Counted from the stretch's first letter, positions 40,764 to 50,295 are shown. The stretch is 64,000 nt of DNA from Kitasatospora cineracea (GCF_003751605.1 NZ_RJVJ01000001.1:3596001-3660000); one strand, 5' to 3'. Made by a program: numbers and translations. The notes: generated by a model not told the origin, from the sequence alone.

Positions 40764-41906
40764 GTGCAGCGCGAGCTCTACACCGAGGAACACGAGGACT
40801 TCCGCACCACCGTCCGGGCCTTCCTCGCCCGGGAGGTCGTCCCGCACCACGCCCGCTGGGAGCAGCAGGGCATCGTGGACCGCTCCGCCTGGCTGGCCGC
40901 CGGGAAGGCCGGGCTGCTGGGCACCGCCGTGGACGAGCGGTACGGCGGCGGGGGCAGCCCGGACTTCCGGTTCGCCGCGGTGCTGGCGGAGGAGTTCGTC
41001 CGGGCGGGGGCCAGCGGACTGGCGGTCGGCCTGCACAACGACATCATCGGCCCGTACCTGACCGGTCTGGCCACCGAGGAGCAGAAGGAGCGCTGGCTGC
41101 CCGGGTTCTGCTCCGGCGAGCTGATCACCGCGATCGCGATGACCGAGCCCGACACCGGCTCCGACCTGCAGGCGATCCGCACCACCGCGGTCGACGCGGG
41201 CGACCACTACCTGCTGAACGGCGCGAAGACCTTCATCTCCAACGGCATCCTGGCGGACCTGGTCGTGGTGGTGGCGAAGACCACCGCGGAGGGCGGCGCG
41301 CACGGGCTGAGCCTGCTGGTGGTGGAGCGCGGCACGCCGGGCTTCGAGCGCGGCCGCAACCTCGACAAGATCGGGCAGAAGGCGCAGGACACCGCCGAGC
41401 TGTTCTTCCACGACGTGCGGGTGCCGAAGGCCAACCTGCTGGGCGAGGAGCACCAGGGCTTCCTGTACCTGATGCGCAACCTGGCGCAGGAGCGGTTGGC
41501 CATCGCGGTCGCCGCGATCGCCGCCGCCGAGCAGCTGGTGGAGGAGACCACCGGGTACGTGAAGCAGCGCACCGCGTTCGGCCGGCCGCTGGCCAAGCTG
41601 CAGCACGTCCGGTTCGAGATCGCCGAGCTGGCCACCGAGTGCGCCGTCACCCGGGCCTTCGTGGACCGCTGCGTGAGCGAGCACAACAGGTACGCGCTGA
41701 CCCCGGTGGACGCCTCGATGGCCAAGTGGTGGGCCACCGAGCTGCAGAAGCGCACCGCCGACCGCTGCCTGCAACTGCACGGCGGCTCCGGTTACATGAG
41801 TGACAGCGCGGTCGCCCGGGCGTTCACCGACGGGCGCGTCCAGACCATCTACGGCGGCACCACGGAGATCATGAAAGAGATCATCGGCCGCTCCCTGCTC
41901 GCCTGA
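40764..41906 (+). CDS. Acyl-CoA dehydrogenase (long-/branched-chain type)
   Basis: A 380-residue FAD enzyme catalysing alpha,beta-dehydrogenation of acyl-CoA. It shows TAIAMTEPDTGSDLQAIRTTA, the flavin-binding signature, and FGRPLAKLQHVRFEIAEL. The usual catalytic Glu of the YEGT loop is absent (TIYGGTTEI). Instead E243 in NLAQERLAIA occupies the base position used by long-chain and isovaleryl-CoA dehydrogenases. That supports long or branched substrates, in line with the racemase upstream. GTG 40764 follows GAAGGGAA, 32 bp after the racemase stop. Confidence 0.94.
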   Translation: MQRELYTEEHEDFRTTVRAFLAREVVPHHARWEQQGIVDRSAWLAAGKAGLLGTAVDERYGGGGSPDFRFAAVLAEEFVRAGASGLAVGLHNDIIGPYLTGLATEEQKERWLPGFCSGELITAIAMTEPDTGSDLQAIRTTAVDAGDHYLLNGAKTFISNGILADLVVVVAKTTAEGGAHGLSLLVVERGTPGFERGRNLDKIGQKAQDTAELFFHDVRVPKANLLGEEHQGFLYLMRNLAQERLAIAVAAIAAAEQLVEETTGYVKQRTAFGRPLAKLQHVRFEIAELATECAVTRAFVDRCVSEHNRYALTPVDASMAKWWATELQKRTADRCLQLHGGSGYMSDSAVARAFTDGRVQTIYGGTTEIMKEIIGRSLLA

Positions 41907-41966
41907 AGCCCGTCAGCCCGTCAGCCCCCGACCCGCCCGACCCTCCGCCCGAAAGGCATCCCCACC

Positions 41967-43187
<1,221 letters not shown>

Positions 43188-43228
43188 CCACCCGTCAACT
43201 CACGTACTCACCCAAGGACTTCGCAGAC

Positions 43229-45397
43229 ATGACCGACGTGAGCAGCCCCATCCGCTGGGAGCAGGACCAGGACGGCGTGGTCACCCTCGTCCTCGACGAC
43301 CCGGCCCAGTCCGCCAACACCATGAACGCCGGCTTCACCGACGCGCTCGAAGCGGTCGTCGAACGGCTCGCCGCCACCGAGGAGTTGGCCGGCGTCATCG
43401 TCACCTCCGCGAAGAAGACCTTCTTCGCGGGCGGCGACCTCAAACTGCTGTCCTCGGTCGGGCCGGACGACGCCGAGCAGGTGTTCGCCGACTCGATGCG
43501 GATCAAGCGCGCGCTGCGCCGCCTGGAGACCCTCGGCCGGCCGGTGGTCGCCGCGATCAACGGCGCCGCGCTCGGCGGCGGCCTGGAGATCGCGCTGGCC
43601 TGCCACCACCGGATCGCGCTGGACGCCCCCGGGAGCAGGATCGGCCTGCCCGAGGTCACCCTCGGCCTGCTGCCCGGCGGCGGCGGGGTGGTGCGCACCG
43701 TGCGGATGCTCGGCATCACCGACGCCCTGCTCAAGGTGCTGCTGCAGGGCCAGCAGTACCGTCCGGCGCAGGCCCTGGAACACGGCCTGGTGCACGAACT
43801 CGCCGCCACCGCCGAGGAGATGGACGCCAAGGCGCGCGAGTTCATCGCCGCCAACCCGACCAGCCTGCAGCCCTGGGACGTCAAGGGCCACCGGATCCCC
43901 GGCGGCACGCCCAGCACCCCCGCGTTCGCCGCCAACCTGCCCGCCTTCCCGGCCAACCTGCGCAAGCAGCTGAACGGCGCGCCCTACCCGGCGCCGCGCA
44001 ACATCCTGGCGGCCGCCGTGGAGAGCTCCCAGGTCGACGTGGACACCGCGTTCGCCGTCGAGGCCCGGTACTTCACCGAGCTGGCCTGCGGACCCACCTC
44101 CAAGAACATGATCCAGGCCTTCTTCTTCGACATGCAGGCCGTCAACTCCGGTGCCTCCCGCCCGGGTTCGGTGCCCGCGTGGAAGGCGTCGAAGGTCGCG
44201 GTACTGGGCGCGGGCATGATGGGCGCGGGCATCGCGTACTCCTGCGCCAAGGCGGGCCTGGAGGTCCTGCTCAAGGACGTCACCCAGGAGGCCGCCGACC
44301 GCGGCAAGGCGTACAGCGCGGGCCTGCTGGACAAGCAGGTGGCGCGCGGCCGGATGACCGCCGAGGAGCGGGCGGCGTTCCTGGCCCGGATCACCCCCAC
44401 CGCGGACGCCACCGACCTGGCCGGCTGCGACACCGTCATCGAGGCGGTCTTCGAGAACCCCGAGCTCAAGCACAAGGTGTTCCAGGAGGTGCAGCACGTG
44501 GTCGCCCCCGACGCGCTGCTCTGCTCCAACACCTCCACCCTGCCGATCGGCCTGCTCGCCGAAGGCGTGGAGCGGCCCGCGGACTTCGTCGGCCTGCACT
44601 TCTTCTCGCCGGTCGACAAGATGCCGCTGGTCGAGATCATCCGCGGCCCGGGCAGCGGCGACGAGGCCCTCGCCCGAGCCTTCGACCTGGTCCGGCAGAT
44701 CCGCAAGACCCCGATCGTGGTCAACGACTCCCGCGGCTTCTTCACCTCCCGGGTCATCGGCCAGTTCCTCAACGAGGGCGTCGCCATGATCGGCGAGGGC
44801 CTCGACCCGTCCTCCGTCGAACAGGCCGCCGCCCAGGCCGGCTACCCCGCCAAGGTCCTCTCGCTGCTGGACGAGCTCACCCTCACCCTGCCCCGCAAGA
44901 TCCGCAACGAGACCCGCCGCGCCGTCGAGGAGGCCGGCGGCAGCTGGACCTCCCACCCCGGCGAGGCCGTCATGGACCGGATGCTCGACGAGTTCGACCG
45001 CCCCGGCCGCAGCGGCGGCGCCGGCTTCTACGAGTACGAGAACGGCCGCCGCACCCGGCTCTGGCCCGGCCTGCGCGAGCACTTCCGGCGCGAGGGCGCG
45101 GAGATCCCGTTCGAGGACATGAAGGAGCGGATGCTGTTCGCCGAGGCGCTCGACTCGATCCGCTGCCTCGACGAGCACGTCCTCACCTCGGTCGCCGACG
45201 CCAACATCGGCTCGATCCTCGGCATCGGCTTTCCCGCCTGGACCGGCGGCGTCCTGCAGTACGTCAACGGCTACCCCGGCGGCCCGGCCGGCTTCACCGC
45301 CCGCGCCCGCGAACTCGCCGCCGCCTACGGCGACCGCTTCACCCCGCCCGCCTCGCTGACCGCCCTCGCCGGGAGCGGCGGACGGTACGCCGACTGA
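43229..45397 (+). CDS. fadB: Bifunctional enoyl-CoA hydratase / 3-hydroxyacyl-CoA dehydrogenase
   Basis: A 722-residue fusion. The N-terminal crotonase domain has NGAALGGGLEIALACHHRIAL (oxyanion hole) and GLPEVTLGLLPGGGG with the catalytic Glu. After residue about 320 the NAD-binding Rossmann part begins with VAVLGAGMMGAGIAYSCAKAGL. The dehydrogenase catalytic His lies in GLHFFSPVDKMPLVEII, and FGGLNEG-like VIGQFLNEGVAMIGEGL belongs to the C-terminal domain. It covers hydration and oxidation between the dehydrogenase and thiolase steps. ATG 43229 has AAGGAC upstream. It ends 30 bp from the convergent MerR gene. Confidence 0.96.
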   Translation: MTDVSSPIRWEQDQDGVVTLVLDDPAQSANTMNAGFTDALEAVVERLAATEELAGVIVTSAKKTFFAGGDLKLLSSVGPDDAEQVFADSMRIKRALRRLETLGRPVVAAINGAALGGGLEIALACHHRIALDAPGSRIGLPEVTLGLLPGGGGVVRTVRMLGITDALLKVLLQGQQYRPAQALEHGLVHELAATAEEMDAKAREFIAANPTSLQPWDVKGHRIPGGTPSTPAFAANLPAFPANLRKQLNGAPYPAPRNILAAAVESSQVDVDTAFAVEARYFTELACGPTSKNMIQAFFFDMQAVNSGASRPGSVPAWKASKVAVLGAGMMGAGIAYSCAKAGLEVLLKDVTQEAADRGKAYSAGLLDKQVARGRMTAEERAAFLARITPTADATDLAGCDTVIEAVFENPELKHKVFQEVQHVVAPDALLCSNTSTLPIGLLAEGVERPADFVGLHFFSPVDKMPLVEIIRGPGSGDEALARAFDLVRQIRKTPIVVNDSRGFFTSRVIGQFLNEGVAMIGEGLDPSSVEQAAAQAGYPAKVLSLLDELTLTLPRKIRNETRRAVEEAGGSWTSHPGEAVMDRMLDEFDRPGRSGGAGFYEYENGRRTRLWPGLREHFRREGAEIPFEDMKERMLFAEALDSIRCLDEHVLTSVADANIGSILGIGFPAWTGGVLQYVNGYPGGPAGFTARARELAAAYGDRFTPPASLTALAGSGGRYAD

Positions 45398-45427
45398 CGA
45401 CCCGCGCCGCACCCCCGCCCGGCGGCC

Positions 45428-46141
45428 TCACTCCGCCGGGCGGGCCAGCTCCTCCGCCAGCGAGCGCTGGAACGCCGTCACCAGCGCCTGCACCACCATC
45501 GGCTGGATCCGGTCGGTCAGCTCCCGCATCCGCTCCAGCTCCGCGGGCGCCGGGCCGCTCTCCCGGTACGGGCGCCACACGGTGTCCCGGAACAGCCGGT
45601 GCAGGTCGTGCGCCGTCGCCCGGCTGTGCAGCCGCACCACCGCCCGGGCCGCCAGCAGCGTCTCCAGCGGGATCGGCACGTCCAGCACCCGCACCCCCAG
45701 CGGCAGCAGGCCCGGGTCGACCTTGAACACGTCCGGGTCGCCGGTGCGGTGCAGCGCGCCCATCGCCGCCAGCGAGTCCAGGTCCGCGTCCGACAGCGCC
45801 CGCCCGGCGCGCCGCTCCACCTGCTCCCGGCTCGCCTCCTCGGCCGACTCCGGCGTCCAGGACGCCACCAGCGCCCGGTGGATCGCCAGGTCCAACTCGC
45901 CGATGTCCTGCGGCAGTTGCGCCAGGTAGCGGTCGATCGCGGCCAGCGTCAGCCCCTGCCGCTGCAACTCCTCGATCAGCTCCAGCCGCCCCAGGTGCTC
46001 CGCCCCGTACCACCCCACCCGCCGCGCCCCCAGCTCCGGCGGCGGCAGCAGCCCCTTCGTCCCGTAGAACCGCAGCGTCCGCACCGTCACCCCGGCCCGG
46101 TCCGCCAGCTCCTCCACCGTCCACCGCGGCCCGTCCACCAC
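45428..46141 (-). CDS. MerR-family regulator, candidate regulator of the beta-oxidation operon
   Basis: From GTG 46141 (GAGGGG 6 nt upstream) the product has 237 residues. The DNA-binding part is WTVEELADRAGVTVRTLRFYGTKGLLPPPELGARRVGWYGAEHLGRLELIEELQRQGLTLAAIDRYL (about 5-72), standard MerR. The C-terminal 160 residues are helical and lack Cys clusters, so it senses neither metals nor redox by the classic route. It ends RSLAEELARPAE. The palindrome at 46165-46184, matching the one at the racemase promoter, lies 24 bp upstream of this start. A frame to 46174 would start inside the palindrome and is unlikely. The effector may be an acyl-CoA. Confidence 0.9.
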   Translation of the reverse strand: MVDGPRWTVEELADRAGVTVRTLRFYGTKGLLPPPELGARRVGWYGAEHLGRLELIEELQRQGLTLAAIDRYLAQLPQDIGELDLAIHRALVASWTPESAEEASREQVERRAGRALSDADLDSLAAMGALHRTGDPDVFKVDPGLLPLGVRVLDVPIPLETLLAARAVVRLHSRATAHDLHRLFRDTVWRPYRESGPAPAELERMRELTDRIQPMVVQALVTAFQRSLAEELARPAE

Positions 46142-46164
46142 ACCCGACCCCTCACCCAGACCCC

Positions 46165-46184
46165 ACTGTGACACCGGCAGTGTC
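46165..46184. promoter_or_regulatory. Palindromic operator, copy 2 (MerR promoter)
   Basis: ACTGTGACACCGGCAGTGTC contains GACAC-CGGCA-GTGTC, arms of 5 bp and a 5-bp spacer, the same geometry as copy 1 at 39548. The two share ACTGTGACA-x-C-x-x-CA-x-TGTC. It probably mediates autoregulation. Confidence 0.7.
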
Positions 46185-46250
46185 GCACCCGCCGCCGCCC
46201 CCGCACCAGGACACCCGGGGGCGGTCGGCGCGGGCCGAGCGGGGGTCCGG

Positions 46251-47267
46251 TCAGCCGCTGGCGAGCAGTTCGGCGTGGTGGCGGCGGGTGACCTCGGGGT
46301 GGGCGCGGCTGTAGCCCTTCAGCTCGTTGGTGCCGAACTCGGCGTGCAGCGGGTTGCCGGGGTCCCGGGTGATGCCGGGGGCGTGGTGGGCGTGCGGGAA
46401 GTCGAGCGGGGTGATGTGGGCGTCCAGGCGCGGGTTGTAGAAGAACGGGACGGAGAAGCGCTCGCGGGCGCCGGGCGGGGAGAGCACGCGGTGGGAGGTG
46501 GCCTTGAGGTAGCCGTCGGTGGCGACCTCGAGGAGTTCGCCGAGGTTGACGACGAAGGCGCCGTCCAGCGGGGGGACGTCCAGGAAGGTGCCGTCGGGGC
46601 GTTCGACCTGGAGGCCGCCGACGGTGTCCTGGAGGAGCAGGGTGATGAAGCCGTAGTCCTTGTGGGTGCCGACGCCCTGCGGGGGGCCGTCGGGGGCGCT
46701 GCCCGGGTAGCGGACCAGCTTGAGGTGCAGGTGGGGGTGCGGGGCGAAGGCGTCGTCGTAGAAGTCGGGGCGGGCGCCGATCGAGGCGAGCAGTTCGTGC
46801 AGCAGGCGGCGGCCGACGCCGTCGAGGCGGTCGATCCAGTGCAGGGCGGCGGTGCGCAGCTCGGGCAGGGCGGCGGGCCACTGGTTGGGCCCCTCCAGCC
46901 ACCAGTAGGCGGGCTCGCCGGGGGCCGGGACGTGCGGCGGCAGTTCGGGGCCGATGTCGAGCTGGTCGCGCCAGTCGCGGCGGCCGCCGGTGCGCTCGTC
47001 GCCGGTGCGGGTGTAGCCGCGGAAGTGCGGGGAGTTGAGGTTGCTGACCGACAGCCGGTCGGTCTCGGGTAGGGCGAAGAAGGCCCGCATCGCGGAGGTC
47101 AGCGCGGCGGTCTCGGCGGGGGTGACGCCGTGCCCGGTGAGCTGGAAGAAGCCGACGCCGGTGGCGGCCGCGCGCAGGTCGCGGTGCAGGCGTTCCCGGT
47201 CGGCGGGGGTGCCGTCGGCGAGCGAGAGGTCGATGACGGGGAGGGAGGTGGGGTGCTGCTGCGTCAT
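46251..47267 (-). CDS. Isopenicillin-N-synthase-family Fe(II)/2-oxoglutarate-type dioxygenase
   Basis: A 338-residue protein with the two-domain IPNS/ACC-oxidase layout. The N-terminal DIOX_N part is PVIDLSLADGTPADRERLHRDLRAAATGVGFFQLTGHGV. The C-terminal jelly roll has the metal H-x-D in GTHKDYGFITLLLQD, the third His in SHRVLSPPGARERFSVPFF and the R-x-S motif binding the co-substrate carboxylate (RFS). It hydroxylates or desaturates a small molecule; the substrate is unknown. ATG 47267 is 123 bp downstream of a Cys-containing leader peptide, which suggests attenuation control linked to cysteine or sulfur supply. Confidence 0.92.
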   Translation of the reverse strand: MTQQHPTSLPVIDLSLADGTPADRERLHRDLRAAATGVGFFQLTGHGVTPAETAALTSAMRAFFALPETDRLSVSNLNSPHFRGYTRTGDERTGGRRDWRDQLDIGPELPPHVPAPGEPAYWWLEGPNQWPAALPELRTAALHWIDRLDGVGRRLLHELLASIGARPDFYDDAFAPHPHLHLKLVRYPGSAPDGPPQGVGTHKDYGFITLLLQDTVGGLQVERPDGTFLDVPPLDGAFVVNLGELLEVATDGYLKATSHRVLSPPGARERFSVPFFYNPRLDAHITPLDFPHAHHAPGITRDPGNPLHAEFGTNELKGYSRAHPEVTRRHHAELLASG

Positions 47268-47390
47268 GGGGGTGCGTCCGCGGTGGTGAAGACCCCGGCG
47301 GGGACGGCGGATCACGCCGGACGGGCCGGGGGGACGGGGGCCCGCGCGTCCCGGTGGGGGAGGGCGGGGGCCGGAGGGGGAGGGGTGAGG
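47268..47390 (-). promoter_or_regulatory. Putative attenuator between leader peptide and dioxygenase gene
   Basis: On the minus strand this very C/G-rich stretch contains CGGGCC ... GGCCCG and CGGCG-TGAT-CCGCCG-type hairpins that could compete. There is no clear ribosome binding site for a second gene and no other ORF. The arrangement leader ORF, hairpins, gene fits translational or transcriptional attenuation; the actual folds need modelling. Confidence 0.4.
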
Positions 47391-47465
47391 TCAGCCGGAG
47401 CGTCGACAGGACATGCTCGTGACGCGGAGCAGGTCCACGTGGCGACGGCTGACGAGTAGGAGCAC
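47391..47465 (-). CDS. Leaderless 24-residue leader peptide (actinobacterial RHVDLLR...C type)
   Basis: GTG 47465 opens a 24-codon ORF. It contains SRRHVDLLRVTSMSCRRSG at its end, matching the recurrent streptomycete leader-peptide pattern R-H-V-D-L-x-R ... C. These peptides normally precede sulfur-assimilation or sulfonate-uptake genes and are thought to sense Cys-tRNA supply by ribosome pausing. A -10 hexamer TAGCCT lies exactly 6 nt before the GTG, so the mRNA should be leaderless. Many actinobacterial Cys leader ORFs are leaderless. Here the downstream gene is a dioxygenase rather than a sulfur gene. Confidence 0.8.
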   Translation of the reverse strand: MLLLVSRRHVDLLRVTSMSCRRSG

Positions 47466-47471
47466 CCCACC

Positions 47472-47477
47472 AGGCTA
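47472..47477 (-). promoter_or_regulatory. -10 element TAGCCT of the leader peptide
   Basis: TAGCCT followed by GGTGGG and then the GTG start places transcription start at the leader codon. No strong -35 element is seen. Confidence 0.55.
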
Positions 47478-47528
47478 CAACCCCCGCCCGGAAGCCTCCG
47501 GGCGGTACCGGCGGCGCCGCGGGGCCCG

Positions 47529-48086
47529 TCAGTACCCGGTGGCGCCGTCGATCCGTTCGCGCAGCAGGTCCGCGTGCCCGTTGTGGCGGGCGTACTCGGC
47601 GAGCAGGTGCACCAGGACGCGGCGCAGCGACACCGGCTGCCCGGTGGCCTTGTGGGTGCCGGTGGCGTCCAGCGAGGGCGCCTCGGCGACGATCCGGCGG
47701 GACACCTCGACCTGGGCGCGCCAGGTGGCCAGGGCCTGGTCGAAGTCCCCGTCGAGGCGCTCGAAGTCCTGGTCCGGGTCGTCGTCCGAGTAGTACACCA
47801 GCGGCCGGGACTCGTCCTCGGCGAACTGGATCTGCAGCCACCACTGCTCGACCCCGGCCAGGTGCCGCACCAGCCCGTGCAGGGTCAGCCCGGACGGCGG
47901 CACCAGGAACTCCGACAGCCGCTCGGTCGGGACGCCCGCGCACTTCAGCGCGAAGGTCTCGCGGTGGAACTCCAGGTAGGAGAGCAGGATCTCCCGCTCG
48001 TCGCCGACCAGCGGCGGATCGGCCCGGCCCGCGATGCCGGCCCAGGCGGGCGAGAAGTTCTGCGGCGAGGTGGTGGATTCGCTCAT
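47529..48086 (-). CDS. DinB-family (DUF664) mycothiol-dependent-type protein
   Basis: A 185-residue four-helix-bundle protein. The metal-binding His residues of the DinB/YfiT fold are visible in TLHGLVRHLAGVEQWWLQ and AEYARHNGHADLLRERIDG (RHNGHADLLRE is the family end motif). Actinobacterial members often use mycothiol as a thiol cofactor or detoxify electrophiles. ATG 48086 gives the normal length. It lies upstream of the leader-peptide transcript on the same strand, 63 bp away, and is probably a separate unit. Confidence 0.88.
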   Translation of the reverse strand: MSESTTSPQNFSPAWAGIAGRADPPLVGDEREILLSYLEFHRETFALKCAGVPTERLSEFLVPPSGLTLHGLVRHLAGVEQWWLQIQFAEDESRPLVYYSDDDPDQDFERLDGDFDQALATWRAQVEVSRRIVAEAPSLDATGTHKATGQPVSLRRVLVHLLAEYARHNGHADLLRERIDGATGY

Positions 48087-48205
48087 CGGGCCAGCCTGCC
48101 AGCTGCCCGTGACAGCGCCCGGACCGGACGCGCCGGGAGCCGCCGCGGGCGGGCCGGGAGGTGTCGCGGGCGCGGGCCCGGGAGCCGCTGCGGACCGCGC
48201 GGGTT

Positions 48206-49255
48206 TCAGAGGGTCACCACCAGCTTCTTCGCGTGCACTCCGCGCTTCAACTCCCGCAGGGCGTCGGGGATCCGGTCGAGGCCGTGGCCGACGACGACGG
48301 CGTCCGGTGCGGCCCGGTAGGCGCCGGTGGCCAGTGCGGACGGCAGGAAGCCGGTGTAGACGGCGGGCCCGACCTCGTTGTCCTTCAGGGTGCCGCCCCA
48401 GACGCCGCTGACCCGGACGCCGCGTCGGAGCGCGCGCAGGGCCGGGAGGCGGACGAGGACCGCGGGCTGGGTAGAGGCGATCCGCCCGCTGCCCGCCGCG
48501 CGGGCCGCGATCGGGACCGTCCGGCGGAGCGAACCGGCCCCGATCGCCAGGGTGCCCGCGAGCGGACCGCCGTCGAGCAGTTCCAGGACCCGCTCGACGG
48601 CGTCGGGGGCGGTGCGGTCGACGGCGTGCGCGGCGCCCAGGGCGCGGACGTGGTCGAAACCGGCCGGCGAGGCGGTGGCCACCACCCGGTAGCCGGCGTT
48701 GCGGGCGAGCTGGATCGCGTTGCTCCCGACGCTCGTCGCGCCGCCCCAGACCAGCACCGTCTCCCCCCGGTCGGCGGGCCGGGCGGAGGGCGGCGCGAGG
48801 CCGAGGTGGTCCTGCTGGAACAGGCCGGTGGCGGCGGTCGAGAGGGCCAGCGGGAGCACGGCCGCCCGGAAGAAGGGCAGCGCGTCGGGCAGCGGGGCGA
48901 CCATGTGCTCCAGGAGCACGGCGTAGTGCTGGAAGGCGCTCTCGGCCGGACGGTTGCGGGACTCGTCGACGCCGAACGCGTGCCCGAGGACGCGGTCCCC
49001 CGGGCGCAGCCGGGTCACGCCCGGGCCCGTCTCGACGACCTCGCCCGCGACGTCCGAGCCCACGACGGCGGGGAAGGCCAGCCAGGGCAGCGCCAGGCGG
49101 TACAGGAAGCCCGGGAGGCCGTCGATCGGGTTCACGGCGACCGCCCGCACCCGGACGACGACCTCGCCCGCCGCCGGGGGTGTGTAGGGCGCGGGGCCGA
49201 CGGTGAAGGGCGCGCCCCGCTTCGGCAGCCACAGCGCGGTGTTCGGGTGGGTCAT
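48206..49255 (-). CDS. Zinc-less MDR-family NAD(P)H oxidoreductase
   Basis: A 349-residue medium-chain reductase. The GroES-like part is GEVVVRVRAVAVNPIDGLPGFLYRLALPWLAFPAVVGSDVAGEVVETGPGV, and the Rossmann part is ETVLVWGGATSVGSNAIQLARNAGYRVVATAS. Catalytic-zinc ligands are missing, so it is a quinone or enone reductase-type enzyme. It ends HAKKLVVTL. ATG 49255 is 10 nt after GGGAGC; an upstream in-frame ATG at 49306 would add 17 residues and lies inside the intergenic region. It is divergent from a TetR gene with a double palindromic operator between them. Confidence 0.92.
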   Translation of the reverse strand: MTHPNTALWLPKRGAPFTVGPAPYTPPAAGEVVVRVRAVAVNPIDGLPGFLYRLALPWLAFPAVVGSDVAGEVVETGPGVTRLRPGDRVLGHAFGVDESRNRPAESAFQHYAVLLEHMVAPLPDALPFFRAAVLPLALSTAATGLFQQDHLGLAPPSARPADRGETVLVWGGATSVGSNAIQLARNAGYRVVATASPAGFDHVRALGAAHAVDRTAPDAVERVLELLDGGPLAGTLAIGAGSLRRTVPIAARAAGSGRIASTQPAVLVRLPALRALRRGVRVSGVWGGTLKDNEVGPAVYTGFLPSALATGAYRAAPDAVVVGHGLDRIPDALRELKRGVHAKKLVVTL

Positions 49256-49313
49256 CTCGGTTCCCGCTCCCTGGAGTTGGCGATCCGGTACGTCGGTGTC
49301 CGGCACCCAGAGA

Positions 49314-49328
49314 CTAGGCAGTGCCTAG
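49314..49328. promoter_or_regulatory. TetR operator O1, CTAGGCAGTGCCTAG
   Basis: A perfect 15-bp palindrome (7-bp arms and a central G). It shares the pattern CTAG-K-CA-N-TG-M-CTAG with O2, whose centre lies 18 bp away. Confidence 0.8.
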
Positions 49329-49329
49329 A

Positions 49330-49348
49330 AACTAGTCAATGACTAGTT
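49330..49348. promoter_or_regulatory. TetR operator O2, AACTAGTCAATGACTAGTT
   Basis: A perfect 19-bp palindrome (9-bp arms and a central A). It ends 17 bp before the TetR start codon. O1 and O2 lie about 60-75 bp from the divergent oxidoreductase start, so both genes are probably controlled. Confidence 0.85.
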
Positions 49349-49365
49349 TTGGATAGGATGGGGCC

Positions 49366-49995
49366 ATGTCCCACCGGCCCTTCCACCACGGCAACCTTCG
49401 CGCCGTGCTGCTCGAACAGGCGGAGAAGGTGCTCCGCGAACGCGGACTCGACGCGCTCTCCCTCCGCGAACTGGCCCGCGAGGCCGGGGTCAGCCACGGC
49501 GCCCCGCGCAGCCACTTCCCCGACCGGGGCGCCCTGCTCGACGCGCTCGCGGAACGCGGCTTCCTCCGCCTCGCCGACGAGATCCGCCGGGCCGCCGCCC
49601 GGGCCCGGGACGGCCTCGCCCCCGACCGCACCCCCGACGCCGCGCACGACCAGGTGCGCACCCTGCGCGCGGCGGCCCGGGCGTACGTGGAATTCGCCGT
49701 CCGGGAACCGGCGCTGCTCGACCTGATGTTCACGACGAAGGCCGAAGAGCCCTCCGCGGCGGTGGGCGCCGCCGCGGAGCGCCTGTTCGCCGCGCTGGCC
49801 GACCTCATGGCCGCGGGCGCCGCGTCGGGCGCCTACCCGGCGTCCGACGTCGGCCGGCTCACCCTCCTCCTGTCCGCGACCGTCCAGGGCGCCTCGGCAC
49901 TCGTCACCTCCCGCCGGATCACGCCCGCCCAGGGCGAGGACCTCGTCGACGACGCGATCGCCCTCCTCCTCGCCGGAGCGGCGGCCGGGGCATAG
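49366..49995 (+). CDS. TetR-family regulator with WHG-type C-terminus
   Basis: A 209-residue regulator. The HTH is NLRAVLLEQAEKVLRERGLDALSLRELAREAGVSHGAPRSHFPDRGALLDALAERG. The YHHG-like start HRPFHHGNLRAVLLEQA is typical of the TetR_C_33/WHG subgroup (FHHGNLR). The ligand domain ends with LLSATVQGASALVTSRRITPAQ. It should bind O1 and O2, repressing itself and the MDR gene until an electrophile binds. ATG 49366 is well placed. Confidence 0.93.
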   Translation: MSHRPFHHGNLRAVLLEQAEKVLRERGLDALSLRELAREAGVSHGAPRSHFPDRGALLDALAERGFLRLADEIRRAAARARDGLAPDRTPDAAHDQVRTLRAAARAYVEFAVREPALLDLMFTTKAEEPSAAVGAAAERLFAALADLMAAGAASGAYPASDVGRLTLLLSATVQGASALVTSRRITPAQGEDLVDDAIALLLAGAAAGA

Positions 49996-50058
49996 GCCCG
50001 GCCCGGCGGGACGGTCAGGGGCGTCCCGGCGCGGACGGGTGCGTCTGCCGTGCCGCGC

Positions 50059-50295
50059 TCACGGGTGCTCCGGCTGCGGGTCCCGGTCGTCCGGAGCGGG
50101 TGCGCCGCTGCGGCGGGCGGCGTCGGCGGTCGCGTCGTACCCCTCCTGCGGGCCGCGGACGTCCGGGTCGGGCTCGCGGGTCGGCCGGACGTCGGCGGCC
50201 CGGTCCCCGTACCGGCGGTCGCCCTCGCTGCCCGGCCGGCCCGTGCTGCGGTCGGCGTTCCGGTCCTCGGGTGCGGGGTCGCGGCGTGCGGTCAT
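50059..50295 (-). CDS. Small hydrophilic, probably disordered protein
   Basis: A 78-residue protein starts at ATG 50295 with a strong GAGGAGG 6 nt upstream. It is composed almost only of charged residues, Pro and Gly (TARRDPAPEDRNADRSTGRPG ... QEGYDATADAARRSG). No hydrophobic core is present, so it is likely disordered. The strong ribosome binding site supports expression. It resembles stress-related hydrophilic proteins loosely; no family is claimed. Confidence 0.6.
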   Translation of the reverse strand: MTARRDPAPEDRNADRSTGRPGSEGDRRYGDRAADVRPTREPDPDVRGPQEGYDATADAARRSGAPAPDDRDPQPEHP

